Of a stretch of 64,000 bases of DNA, positions 25,353-34,463 are shown one piece after another. How positions within the stretch are numbered: position 1 is the stretch's first letter; each line of letters begins with the position of its first letter. Origin of the DNA: Paraburkholderia fungorum (lineage in GTDB: Bacteria > Pseudomonadota > Gammaproteobacteria > Burkholderiales > Burkholderiaceae). The DNA is taken from positions 62,001-126,000 of the forward strand of contig NZ_CADFGE010000020.1 of NCBI RefSeq assembly GCF_902833645.1, in the 5' to 3' direction. The notes below the pieces were generated by a model. The model saw only the letters and a program-made list of their open reading frames with translations, searched no databases and was not told the DNA's origin. The position numbers and the translations under genes are program-made.

Positions 25353-26017
25353 CGACAACCCCTTGGTGAAGATGAAACGTAAAACCTGTGCCGGCGCGCC
25401 CGTGGCGCGCCGTAGTCGCTCAACGATATGCCCGCGGTCTCGCGCATTTGTCTCGCGCGCCCGGTACGGACTGACGATGGGATGGCAAATGCCGCACCGC
25501 ATCATGCGCGACCGGATGCTGATCTCCGTCCAGGATAAATGCGTCAACTTACCCGTCACTTACGGCGAGCGTTGATCACACCTGGCGTTTGCACTAGCCA
25601 TGTGCGTTAGCGCCGATGCCGCCATGTTAGCTGAAGCGCCTGGGCACTGTCATCGACGTCGCCACGCGAATCGCCAGGAACCGGCAATGCGCGAATGCGA
25701 TACCAGGGTAATACCGGAGGCGGATCGAATCCAGGCAAGCCTCGGACGAACGTTCATATCTGGCCAATCAGATGGCGTTGCTCGCGCCTTTAGTCGATGT
25801 CGCACGTGCGCCACCCACGACCCACCACTCGCATTTACCGCTCCGGCTGTCCTCAGGTCCGGTTCCGGAAACAATATTTTCGACCCTATACATAAGTAGC
25901 TCGGTTCACATTTCGAACTCCCTACTATTTCATCAGCGGAGCCGCTCCCCAATACGTCGGCAACGCGGCTCCGGCTCACCAGTCAAGCCGACTCTTTTAA
26001 TTCAGGAAATCATCGAC
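25353..26017. other. Intergenic region between acs and the DUF1521 gene
   Basis: About 665 bp between divergent genes, holding the acs leader (minus) and the DUF1521 promoter (plus). The part 25860-25960 is A+T-rich compared with its surroundings. I looked for a TTCG-N16-TTCG hrp box and for a HrpL-type box and found neither in good form. The frames in it lack coding character. Confidence 0.5.
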
Positions 26018-26941
26018 ATGCAAGCAGCAATGCAAATCAATGCCTCGTTCAATCCGCACGTTGCCAACGCGGCCGCTACGACGCGCAACGCGCAATGGCA
26101 GCAGCCGGCCGCCACGCCGTTCAACAACGGGCGCAATGCCTTGGGCCAGATGTCGAATATGGCAAGCGGCTTCTCGAAGGCATCGTTCTCGGTGTACGGT
26201 CAAAGCACTGGCAACGGCCAGACGAGCACCTTCTACGCGCAGGCGAATTTCAGCAATCCCGGCCGCTCCGCGAACCAGCAGCCGGCGAGCCGCGGCGGCT
26301 ACAACAACCAACCAGTCAACCGTCATGACACCGGCTCGCGCGGCAACACCAGCGCGCCGTCGCGCAACAACTGCCCGGAGCGCACGCCACCGCGCAACGA
26401 TTGCGGCTGCCCGTCGAAAGGCCGCACGGAACAAACGCAATGGACCGCCACGCCAGTCACCAACAACAAGGCGAGCATCGATCTGGGCAACTACAAGCTC
26501 GACTTCAACAAGTCCGATTCGTCGATGACAATGACCAGCAAGAGCTCCGGCGACACCACCAAGATATGGGGCGATCCGCACCTCACCCAGCACGCCAATG
26601 GCGCCAACTCGAGTACGGCAATGTTCAACGGTCCGATGACGTTCCAGTTGCCGGACAACACCAAGGTCACGGTCGGCACGCAGGCGGACAAGAACAACAA
26701 ATCCGTCTCGTACGCGGACTCAGTGACGATCACCCACGGCAACGACGCCTATCAGGTCACCGGCCTGAGCCAGCAGAACAGCACCGGCCTCTCGGTGCAG
26801 AAGAGCCACGATGGCCGCGCGCTCGACGCCGCCACGCCAGACGGTTACACGCTGGTCGCCAACCGCAACGGCAGTGGCTTCGTCGATCCGAAGACAGGCA
26901 AGCAGCCGACTGAGGACCAAATCAGGAAAGCGAACACCTGA
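26018..26941 (+). CDS. DUF1521 self-cleaving-domain protein, candidate type III effector
   Basis: About 307 residues from ATG at 26018, preceded by AGGAAA. The N-terminal 150 residues are Asn/Gln/Ser/Gly-rich and look disordered, with a Cys/Pro patch (NNCPERTPPRNDCGCPSKG). Then comes a DUF1521 domain: KASIDLGNYKLDFNKSDSS and KIWGDPHL, with the Asp186-Pro187 bond, then PMTFQLPDNTKVTV. In the rhizobial type III effector NopE, DUF1521 domains cut themselves at the Asp-Pro of a GDPH motif when calcium is present. The gene stands 3 kb from the end of the T3SS operon. Secretion and cleavage are inferred, but the motif is exact. Confidence 0.8.
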   Translation: MQAAMQINASFNPHVANAAATTRNAQWQQPAATPFNNGRNALGQMSNMASGFSKASFSVYGQSTGNGQTSTFYAQANFSNPGRSANQQPASRGGYNNQPVNRHDTGSRGNTSAPSRNNCPERTPPRNDCGCPSKGRTEQTQWTATPVTNNKASIDLGNYKLDFNKSDSSMTMTSKSSGDTTKIWGDPHLTQHANGANSSTAMFNGPMTFQLPDNTKVTVGTQADKNNKSVSYADSVTITHGNDAYQVTGLSQQNSTGLSVQKSHDGRALDAATPDGYTLVANRNGSGFVDPKTGKQPTEDQIRKANT

Positions 26942-26954
26942 GCAAGCCGCACAA

Positions 26955-26989
26955 CACGGGGACAAAGGCGCCGTCCGTTTGTACCCGTG
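26955..26989. repeat. Inverted repeat after the DUF1521 gene
   Basis: CACGGGGACAAA and TTTGTACCCGTG form a 12-bp stem with one mismatch across 11 bases. It lies 14 bp after the stop codon. There is no T tract. Confidence 0.6.
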
Positions 26990-27028
26990 GATGTCGCACA
27001 CACGCCTGACGAGCGTGTGTGCGACATC
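26990..27028. repeat. Perfect 16-bp inverted repeat
   Basis: GATGTCGCACACACGC is followed by 7 bases (CTGACGA) and then its exact reverse complement. This very stable hairpin directly adjoins the preceding repeat. It lacks a T tract on either strand, so a simple intrinsic terminator is doubtful; mRNA stabilisation or a protein site is possible. Confidence 0.75.
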
Positions 27029-27218
27029 GAACCAGCCCTCATCGATGCCCCAGCAGTCTTGCGTCGGACCTGTCCGTGAATCCACTGCCTGCTTCCGCGC
27101 CACGGGAACAGGTCAGCCGGATGAACGGTCGCAGCGCCGGCCTCGACCGGCGCCCAAACGAGATGGTCCGCATTAGTGAACGCGCGGCCTGGAACGCCGC
27201 ACCAACCAGGAAAATCAG

Positions 27219-29813
27219 ATGGCAAGCACAATCGGCAGCAATTCTTCGAGTTACGCCACTCAAACCCAGATCGTCGACACGAACGACGCCAGCCAGCTCG
27301 TGCCACTCCCCCCGCCGGAACGCCAGGCGCCAATGAGTTACGACACGTCACGCGACAACCGTGGTAATCGCGGCGGTCTCCACGACGCGCACGGCAAGGC
27401 CTTCGACACACACGTTCCGCAGGCACCGCATGGCCCCGGAACCGGCAACGATCGCCCGGCCACCGCGAACGCGCGAGCCGCCCACTTCGCGCTCGCCAAA
27501 GACGCGCTGCAAACCGCGGCCGCGTCGAAGACCTCACCCGCCCCATCCAGCACCAGCCTGCAGCAGATCGCCGACCGCTACGACGGCGGTCCGGGTATCC
27601 AGCGCAACTACACGGCGGACCAGCAGAACGGCGCGCGTCTGCGCGATATGTTCGAGTCGTCGCTGGCCGGCTATCCGCCTGACTACCGGAAAAACTACGG
27701 CGATCTGATCGGGCTCGCCCCCGACCTGGCCGAGTTGGACGGCGACGCGCAGCAGAAATACGCGGCGCGCGCGAAGCAGGTCCTGCAGACGCCGCTGGCG
27801 CAGCAACGCCCCGCGATCGATGCGCTAAAACTCGATGTCTCACAGGATCGGCAAAAAGCCATGCAGGATCCGGCTCGACGTCTCGCCGGGATCTTCCATG
27901 CGCCGGTCGGTAGCGAATTGCTGCCCGACGGCGGCAAGGCGGAGCAAGCGCAGTTGGGCGAACGGTACAAACGCGTGGTGAACCCCGACACCAGCCCCGC
28001 AGAGCGCGACAAAGCCTTGCAGGATGCGTCGCAAATCAAGGCGAAGATGCAGGCGGATATTGCCGGCCGCCTCGACAGCAAGTTGCAGGAACAGGAGAAA
28101 CTGCACACGGCGTCCATGCAGCGGATCAACAATTTCATGGACAAGGCCGAAAACCTGAACGGACACGAATTTGCCCTGCGTCGTAATAGCGAGGATGCCG
28201 ACTGGAACGACGAGGCGCGCTCCCTCTCCGCGAAAGCGCATCCGCTCGAGGCGTTAGCGGAGCAACTCGTGTCGGAGGATGGCCGTTCGCAACAGGAACG
28301 CGAGACGACCCCTGGCGCGATCCAGCCGACGATGCGCACGCCGGAAGAAATACAGCGCGATCTGCTGAATTTCCAGGATGGTATGAACACGCCGGATTCC
28401 GACATCTACAAACGGGTTCAGGCAATGGAGAAACAGGCGACCGACACGCTCACGCACAACGACCGGCCCAACTTTTACAACGTCGGCGCACCGTCGACCT
28501 TTACTTCCATCACGAGCAACCTGCCTGATCCCGGCGGCAATTACACGCAGAACCTCGCCAACAAATACGTGGATCTTGCCCAGGACAATCACGACAAGAT
28601 TCTGGACATGGTAGGGCAGAAACCGGGGCTGGGCGAGCAGATAATCTACGGTGCGCGCAGAGTCGTCGCTGGTCAGATGCCGCCAGGACTGAGCGACTTT
28701 ATGAATGCGCTAAACGACGCAGAATATCCGGACCACGCCGGTCTTACACAGGATCAGATCAAAGACATCGATCTGGGGGATGCGCTGAGCGGCCTTCTCC
28801 CGGGCGGGCGGGAAAGGGGCCCCCATCTGGAGGAAGGCATTCCAGCGGAGCGCGGCGCGACACTACGCGAAGGCAAACCGCCCGAGGTCAATCCTACCGG
28901 GGCGCCGATGATAACGGGCGCGAGCGGTACGCTGCCGCTGGACAAGGGCTTGTCCGGACCGTCGTCGGAATTTGCGCCGGACCCCCTGCGCAAGGCGTTG
29001 GATCGAACAGCGCCGGCCGCCGAAACGCAGCTCGGTCCCGACGCGCACCGCGCAGGGCCAACTGGCAACCTTGCACCCAACGCCGGCGTGTCGACAAACG
29101 GCAGGGGGTTCGACGTTCCCGCGGCCTACAGTCGGGAGCCGATCGGGAGCCTGCTGCCCGACCCGCACGCATGCGGTGTCTACCGCGATGAAAAAGGGAT
29201 GCCCTATGTCATGGCGAACCGGCTGCCCTTTCCGGTCACGTTCGATAAGGACAATCAGACCTGGCGCGTGGCCCGGCCAGATAATCCGGCGGGATACAAG
29301 TATCCGATCCATCTCGAACAGGGCAACTGGCAAGTTCATGGAGACGTTGGTCTCCCGGCGGGCAACAAACCGGACCCCGACACCTCGGGCAATAGCCTCG
29401 CCAACCGGGACCGGCTCGAATCCGTACTGGAACAGTCGCCCACCTACGATCGGCCGGGCTCGTATCCAAGCTCTGTCAGTGTCGTGAACCGGATGTTGAA
29501 GCACTACGGCATCAACCTGTCGGACCGCTCCACTGAAACGATCATTGCCAACGTGCGCCGGGTCGATGCGGGCGACCTCTCCCATGCCGGCGCATCGGCC
29601 GCCGAGGTCTGGACCTTCCGCAACGACCTCATGAACGACAAATTGCCATTGAAGGACCGCGCCGCGGCAGCGGTCGGCATCTTTCTGAATGCGATTGGCG
29701 GCCCGACCTACATGGCTGATTTCGATCTGCAGAACTATCACTTCGGCAGGGACCAGTCAACCAATCTGCGCAACGCGATGCACCTGTATTCCCAGTTCGA
29801 CCCGAGGGAATAA
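27219..29813 (+). CDS. Large hydrophilic protein of unknown function, candidate type III effector
   Basis: An 864-residue protein starting MASTIGSNSSSYATQTQIVD behind an AGGAAA site, the same kind of leader as the DUF1521 gene. The first 30 residues are Ser/Thr/Gln-rich with few charges, as type III signals usually are. There is no signal peptide or membrane helix. Residues 130-360 are helical and charged (AEQAQLGERYKRVVNP, KAKMQADIAGRLDSKLQEQE), and the C-terminal part from 650 is more globular (YVMANRLPFPVTFDKDNQTW). No enzyme motif is recognised. It ends 34 bp before the convergent end of the T3SS operon. Effector status rests on context and N-terminal composition. Confidence 0.65.
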   Translation: MASTIGSNSSSYATQTQIVDTNDASQLVPLPPPERQAPMSYDTSRDNRGNRGGLHDAHGKAFDTHVPQAPHGPGTGNDRPATANARAAHFALAKDALQTAAASKTSPAPSSTSLQQIADRYDGGPGIQRNYTADQQNGARLRDMFESSLAGYPPDYRKNYGDLIGLAPDLAELDGDAQQKYAARAKQVLQTPLAQQRPAIDALKLDVSQDRQKAMQDPARRLAGIFHAPVGSELLPDGGKAEQAQLGERYKRVVNPDTSPAERDKALQDASQIKAKMQADIAGRLDSKLQEQEKLHTASMQRINNFMDKAENLNGHEFALRRNSEDADWNDEARSLSAKAHPLEALAEQLVSEDGRSQQERETTPGAIQPTMRTPEEIQRDLLNFQDGMNTPDSDIYKRVQAMEKQATDTLTHNDRPNFYNVGAPSTFTSITSNLPDPGGNYTQNLANKYVDLAQDNHDKILDMVGQKPGLGEQIIYGARRVVAGQMPPGLSDFMNALNDAEYPDHAGLTQDQIKDIDLGDALSGLLPGGRERGPHLEEGIPAERGATLREGKPPEVNPTGAPMITGASGTLPLDKGLSGPSSEFAPDPLRKALDRTAPAAETQLGPDAHRAGPTGNLAPNAGVSTNGRGFDVPAAYSREPIGSLLPDPHACGVYRDEKGMPYVMANRLPFPVTFDKDNQTWRVARPDNPAGYKYPIHLEQGNWQVHGDVGLPAGNKPDPDTSGNSLANRDRLESVLEQSPTYDRPGSYPSSVSVVNRMLKHYGINLSDRSTETIIANVRRVDAGDLSHAGASAAEVWTFRNDLMNDKLPLKDRAAAAVGIFLNAIGGPTYMADFDLQNYHFGRDQSTNLRNAMHLYSQFDPRE

Positions 29814-29847
29814 CCGGTCTGAGTCGGCATTGAGCGGGCGAGCGGCG

Positions 29848-30279
29848 CTAGTCATGTTCGCGGCCCTCCGAGGCCACGCGGGCGAGCGCCGCCCGCCCGC
29901 GCGCTTTCGCGTCATCGTGCCGAGCGCCCTCGATCTGCCACGCCCGTAGCGCCTCGCCGGCCTGCCGGCGTGCCAGTTCGTGCGCCTGCCGCGCGTCGTT
30001 CAAGCGCTGCTGCAACACAGGCGTCATGGCGTCGTGCGCACGCAGCGTGGCATACCACTGTCCGCCCGCGCGTTGCTCGTGCCGGCAGAACACAAGCACA
30101 CGCGCGCGCTCCTCCCCATGACGCGCCAGTGCCGCAACCTCTGCCTGCACGACAGCGGCCGCGCGCCGCTCCTGACGACGTGCGTCGGCCAGCGCATGCA
30201 GCTTGCGGCGCACCCGCAAACCACGCACTTTCGCAAGCACCCGCCAAAACTCTGCTTCCCTTGCCGCGCCGCACGTCAT
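29848..30279 (-). CDS. sctO: Type III secretion stalk protein SctO (HrpB7-like)
   Basis: About 143 residues from ATG at 30279, which overlaps the sctN stop (ATGA); a longer frame to 30345 is unlikely. The product is almost entirely Arg/Ala/Glu-rich helix (KLHALADARRQERRAAAVV, VLQQRLNDARQAHELARRQ), typical of the two-helix coiled-coil stalk YscO/HrpB7, which contacts the ATPase hexamer and the export gate. Sequence conservation in this family is low, so the call rests on size, coiled-coil character and position straight after the ATPase gene, the usual place for hrpB7. It is the last gene of the operon. Confidence 0.75.
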   Translation of the reverse strand: MTCGAAREAEFWRVLAKVRGLRVRRKLHALADARRQERRAAAVVQAEVAALARHGEERARVLVFCRHEQRAGGQWYATLRAHDAMTPVLQQRLNDARQAHELARRQAGEALRAWQIEGARHDDAKARGRAALARVASEGREHD

Positions 30280-31631
30280 ACAGTGCCTGGCGCCACAGCC
30301 GCGCTCGCGCACAACGCGCGCAGCGACGCCAACGTATCCGCCCACGGACTACTGCGGTCGTACGGTTGACACAGAAAGCGCTGGATCGCGGGACGCTGGT
30401 CGATCGCGCGGTCCGTTTCGGGGTCATGACCGCGCTCGTACTCGCCGATCTGCAGCAGCATTTCGATCTCTTCGTAACGCGCGAGCCAGTCGCGCACACG
30501 GCTGGCGTCCGCGCGATGCGCCGCGCCCGCCACGCGATTCATCAGGCGGCTGCGGCTGCGCAAAATATCGATGGCCGGGTAATGGCCGGCCGCGCCAAGC
30601 TTCGTCGAAAGCTGGATATGGCCGTCGAGCAGCGAACGCGCTTCTTCCGCGACCGGGTCCGACATATCGGCCTCGTCGGCGAGCACGGTGTAGAACGCGG
30701 TAATGCTGCCCTGCGCCGTCGCGCCCGCGCTTTCGATCAGGCGCGGCAACTGGGCGAACACGCTCGGCGGAAAGCCGCCGCGCAATGGCGGTTCGCCGAC
30801 GGCGAGACCCAGTTCGCGCAACGCGCGCGCGTAGCGGGTCAGTGAGTCGAACAACAGCAACACGTTGCGGCCCGTCGCGCGCAGTCCCACCGCCACGCGC
30901 GCGGCCAGTTCCGCCGCCTTGATGCGCTCGGCGGCGGGACGCTCAGAGGTGGCGGCGATCACCACCGTCGATTCACGCCGCTGTGCCAGGTGATCGTGGA
31001 TGAACTCGGCCACCTCGCGGCCGCGTTCGCCGATCAGCGCGACCACGACCGCATCGGTGGCCGCGCCATTCGCGATCATGCCCATGATGGTGCTCTTGCC
31101 GCCGCCCGCTGGCGCGAAAATGCCGGTGCGTTGTCCGACGCCACAGGTCAGCATGGCGTCGATCGCGCGCACGCCGGTGGCGAATGGCGTGGAAATCAAC
31201 GGACGCTCGAGCGGGTTGAGCGTAGCGGCCGCGCTTTCAGGCTGGGTTGCATCGAATGAGGACGGCGACGGCGGCAGCGCCCTGCCGTCGAGCGGATTGC
31301 CGAGTCCGTCCACCACGCGGCCGAGCAGTCCAATCGCCTCCACACTGCTCCAGGTGGCGCCGCAGCCCTGCACCTCCGTGATGTCGGACAGCCCGATAAG
31401 CCCCGCGAGCGGCATGACAAGCGCGCCGTCGTGCGCGAAGCCCACCACCTCGCCGAACTGGGCTTCGAGCGTATCGGGCCGTACCAGCCGCACCTTTTCG
31501 CCGATGCGCAACGACACGCCCACCACACGAGCGATCACGCCGCGCGCTTCCACGACGCGGCCATGCAGCGTGGGCGTGGAAATCAGCGTCGGCGCGCCGC
31601 CTCGCGCCCCACGTGGCAGATCGAAAGTCAT
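30276..31631 (-). CDS. sctN: Type III secretion ATPase SctN
   Basis: A 451-residue protein from ATG at 31631, overlapping the sctV stop by 4 bp. It has a beta-barrel N domain, Walker A APAGGGKST (173-181), GERGREV (201-207), Walker B VLLLFDS (257-263) and the specific block GGFPPSVFAQLPRLIESAGA. It hexamerises at the cytoplasmic base, strips chaperones and helps unfold substrates. All catalytic residues are present. The long upstream frame to 32225 lies inside sctV and is not part of the gene. Confidence 0.96.
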   Translation of the reverse strand: MTFDLPRGARGGAPTLISTPTLHGRVVEARGVIARVVGVSLRIGEKVRLVRPDTLEAQFGEVVGFAHDGALVMPLAGLIGLSDITEVQGCGATWSSVEAIGLLGRVVDGLGNPLDGRALPPSPSSFDATQPESAAATLNPLERPLISTPFATGVRAIDAMLTCGVGQRTGIFAPAGGGKSTIMGMIANGAATDAVVVALIGERGREVAEFIHDHLAQRRESTVVIAATSERPAAERIKAAELAARVAVGLRATGRNVLLLFDSLTRYARALRELGLAVGEPPLRGGFPPSVFAQLPRLIESAGATAQGSITAFYTVLADEADMSDPVAEEARSLLDGHIQLSTKLGAAGHYPAIDILRSRSRLMNRVAGAAHRADASRVRDWLARYEEIEMLLQIGEYERGHDPETDRAIDQRPAIQRFLCQPYDRSSPWADTLASLRALCASAAVAPGTV

Positions 31632-33706
31632 GCCGCCCCCAGAGTGGCGACGGTCCGCACGCGATAGATGTCGAGTGGAATTTCCTCGATCGCCAGCACG
31701 TCGATGCGTCGGCCAAAATCGTGCAGCAGACGCATCAGATGCGGACGCAACACGGCATTCGTGACGATCAGTCCGATGCCCGACAGGTCGCCGGTCAGGA
31801 TGTGCTGCGTGCGCGCCATTTCGTCGGCGGACAGCACGCATTGTGGCTCGCCATCCACGCCACCCCGGATCTGCGCTTCCAGGCTCGCTTCCCAGCCGGG
31901 GTCCAGCACTGCTGCACTGATCGTCCACGTTTCGAGGTCGGCGTAGACGCGCGCGATCTGCCGCCCTAACTGGATGCGCGCCTCGCGCAGCATGCGGTCG
32001 GTGGTACGCTCGCCGGCGGGCACCCGCACGATCGCCTCCAGGATCGCACGCAGATTGCGGATCGGCACCCGCTGCTGCAGCAATTGCCGCAGCACACCCG
32101 CGAGTTGCACCGTGCTCACCGCCTGCGCCGCCTGGGCAACCAGTTCGCGGAATTCGATCGCCAACTGATCGAGCAGGAAGCGTGTTTCCTGGGTGCCGAG
32201 AATGTCGGCGGCCGAACGCTCGCACGCCTCCGCCAGATGATCGCAGAGCGCCTCTTCCACCGTCGCCTTGTGCAGTTGCGGATCGCCAAGCGACGCCGCC
32301 GTCGCGGCCGCCACCCAGACCGCTTTTTCCGCGCGCGGCCGATAGCCTTCCACGCCTTCGAACGTGACCTGTGCCGCGTCGCCGCTCACCAGCATGTGCC
32401 CTGCCACCAGCGTGCCGCTAGCGAACGGCACGTCCTCGATATCGACGATGTACCGTTCCGGTGACAGCCGTTGGTCGCGCAACAACGCGAGCCCCGGAAA
32501 CGGCACGCCGAGATCGGTCATCAGATTGCGGCGCAACTGGCCGAGCGAGCGATTCAGCGCCTCGGGCCGCAACGCATCGAACGCCTTCAGACCGACCCGC
32601 AAACGCAGCGTCGCGCTCGTACCCAGTTCAACGTCGTCGAGAATGCGTGGCACGTAGTTGCCGCCGTCGCGCGTCATGCCGGGCATCAGCGCGCGCTGCG
32701 AGTTCGCCGCCAGCGATGCGTTGCGCAACAGCGTGATGGCGAGCGTGAGCAGGAGGCCGGCCGCCGCCACAAACTGGATGTGCGGAAAACCAGGGATCGC
32801 GGCCAGCGCCATGCAGGCGGCCCCGGCCATGCCGATCGCCTTCGGATGCACCGTGAGCTGCCTGTAGATGTCGCCGCCCAGATGCGCGTCGGCGCCCTCG
32901 CCCGCGCTCACGCGCGTCACCAGAATGCCCGCCGCCACCGAGACGATCAGCGACGGAATCTGCGAGACGAGGCCGTCGCCCACGGTGAGAATCGTGTAGG
33001 CCTGCAGCGCGTCGGCGAACGACATGCCACGTTGCGCGATCCCCACCGTCAGGCCGCCGACGATGTTCACCAGCGCCACCACGAGGCCCGCCACCGCGTC
33101 GCCCTTGACGAACTTCATCGCGCCGTCGAGTGAGCCGTAGAAATACGTTTCGCGCTCCAGCGACGCGCGCATGCGACTTGCCTGCACCGCCGAGACCACG
33201 CCGTTGCGCAGATCGGCGTCGATACTCATCTGCCGCCCGGGAATACCGTCGAGCGTGAAGCGCGCCGCCACTTCCGCGACGCGGTCCGCGCCCTTCGCGA
33301 CCACGATGAACTGGATCGCCGCCAGCACGATGAACACCACCAGCCCCACGGCCACGTTGCCGCCCACCACCAGCGCGCCGAACGCGCCGATGATCTGGCC
33401 GGCGTGCGCATGCAGCAGAATCATCTTGGTCGAAGCGATCGCGAGTGCGAGGCGCAGCAAGGTGGTCAGCAGCAGCAAGGAGGGAAAGCTCGCCAGTTCC
33501 GCCGACTTCGACACGTACAGCGTGGTGGTCAGCATCATCAGGCTGGCCGCGAAGCTCACGCAGATGAATAGATCGAGCACGAACGGCGGCACTGGGACGA
33601 TCAGCAGCGTGAGCACCGCCAGAATGCCGATCCCGACGGCGAGATCGGCATGCCGCGCGAAGAGCGCCGAGAGATCGTAGCGGCCGAGAAACGAAGGGTT
33701 CGACAT
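31628..33706 (-). CDS. sctV: Type III secretion export gate protein SctV
   Basis: A 692-residue protein from ATG at 33706 (one base after the sctU stop). The N-terminal half carries about eight membrane helices with the signature SAELASFPSLLLLTTLLRLALAIA split over residues 70-100, and the FHIPEP-type block GIPGRQMSIDADLR. The C-terminal 350 residues form the cytoplasmic nonamer ring that receives substrates and chaperones (RDGGNYVPRILDDVELG, RPHLMRLLHDFGRRIDVL). It is full length. It belongs to the Hrc/Inv V family, and it makes the reading of the neighbouring short sctU more striking because the gate itself is intact. Confidence 0.96.
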   Translation of the reverse strand: MSNPSFLGRYDLSALFARHADLAVGIGILAVLTLLIVPVPPFVLDLFICVSFAASLMMLTTTLYVSKSAELASFPSLLLLTTLLRLALAIASTKMILLHAHAGQIIGAFGALVVGGNVAVGLVVFIVLAAIQFIVVAKGADRVAEVAARFTLDGIPGRQMSIDADLRNGVVSAVQASRMRASLERETYFYGSLDGAMKFVKGDAVAGLVVALVNIVGGLTVGIAQRGMSFADALQAYTILTVGDGLVSQIPSLIVSVAAGILVTRVSAGEGADAHLGGDIYRQLTVHPKAIGMAGAACMALAAIPGFPHIQFVAAAGLLLTLAITLLRNASLAANSQRALMPGMTRDGGNYVPRILDDVELGTSATLRLRVGLKAFDALRPEALNRSLGQLRRNLMTDLGVPFPGLALLRDQRLSPERYIVDIEDVPFASGTLVAGHMLVSGDAAQVTFEGVEGYRPRAEKAVWVAAATAASLGDPQLHKATVEEALCDHLAEACERSAADILGTQETRFLLDQLAIEFRELVAQAAQAVSTVQLAGVLRQLLQQRVPIRNLRAILEAIVRVPAGERTTDRMLREARIQLGRQIARVYADLETWTISAAVLDPGWEASLEAQIRGGVDGEPQCVLSADEMARTQHILTGDLSGIGLIVTNAVLRPHLMRLLHDFGRRIDVLAIEEIPLDIYRVRTVATLGAA

Positions 33707-33707
33707 G

Positions 33708-34448
33708 TTATTGACCAAGCTCCCGATGAAGTGCGCGACGACGGCTTTTCACATAGGGGTCGCCCTCGTCGTCGCGGAATTCGCGTTTGATTTCGTTCTT
33801 GTCCATGCGCAGTCCGCGCATCCACAAGAAGCGTTGAATGAGATAGTCGGCCGCGCCGGGCACGATCTGCGACGCCGCCATCCACGCCAACAGATGCGAA
33901 TGCGAGATCGCCGTGTAGCCCAGCAGCACCGGCAGTGAAAACGTATAGGCGGGTGCGAGCTGGCGCAGCCATGTCTGGATCGCCATCGCGAAGAGAATCA
34001 GCAGAATCGCGAACTGTATGATCGTCAGCACCGAATCCCACACCAGTCGGAGGCTGAACATCTGCATGAGTCCGTTGAGCGGATTGAGCCGCTTGAAGTC
34101 GGGCTTCACCCGCTTCAACGCGAGCAGGCCGCGCGTTTGCGCCAACTCCGGAATCAGCACCGCGAGCGCGCCCACGCCGAGTGTCGTCAGGAACGGCATC
34201 GTGAACACCTGACAGGCGGCGAAGGTCGTAGCGAACTGGTCGTCGAAAGCGCGTGAGGCGTCGAGCGTCGTCACGCGCACGACCAACTGGCAAGCCAGCG
34301 CGTAGAGATGCGGCGCCTCAATGACGAGATACAGCCACCAGCACAGGCCGCTGAACGCGACGCTGACGTGCGTACTTCTGGCGACCTCGCCGTCGTCGCG
34401 CGCGCGGCGGATACGTTTGGGGGTTGGTGCTTCGGTTTTGTTGCTCAT
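33708..34448 (-). CDS. sctU: Type III export switch protein SctU lacking its NPTH autocleavage domain
   Basis: A 246-residue protein starting NKTEAPTPKRIRRARDDGEV, the family opening. It has four membrane helices and the export-gate linker (FKRLNPLNGLMQMFSLR, EIKREFRDDEGDPYVKSRRR). It then stops (TAA at 33708) after RALHRELGQ. SctU proteins normally run to about 350 residues, with an NPTH motif roughly a dozen residues further on; self-cleavage there allows switching from needle to effector export. That whole domain is absent here, and the next base but one begins sctV, so no frameshifted remainder can fit. Either the system works without the switch, the domain is encoded elsewhere, or the operon is impaired. 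Confidence 0.9.
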   Translation of the reverse strand: MSNKTEAPTPKRIRRARDDGEVARSTHVSVAFSGLCWWLYLVIEAPHLYALACQLVVRVTTLDASRAFDDQFATTFAACQVFTMPFLTTLGVGALAVLIPELAQTRGLLALKRVKPDFKRLNPLNGLMQMFSLRLVWDSVLTIIQFAILLILFAMAIQTWLRQLAPAYTFSLPVLLGYTAISHSHLLAWMAASQIVPGAADYLIQRFLWMRGLRMDKNEIKREFRDDEGDPYVKSRRRALHRELGQ

Positions 34449-34463
34449 GGTTCGCCCGGTGGC

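Noticed and set aside
25650..25979. 109-codon minus-strand frame in the acs-DUF1521 gap
   Set aside because: Arg/Ser-rich with no ribosome site or family; likely chance.
25860..26017. Possible hrp-type promoter boxes for the effector candidate
   Set aside because: TTCG elements are present but not spaced by 16, and no HrpL-type box is seen.
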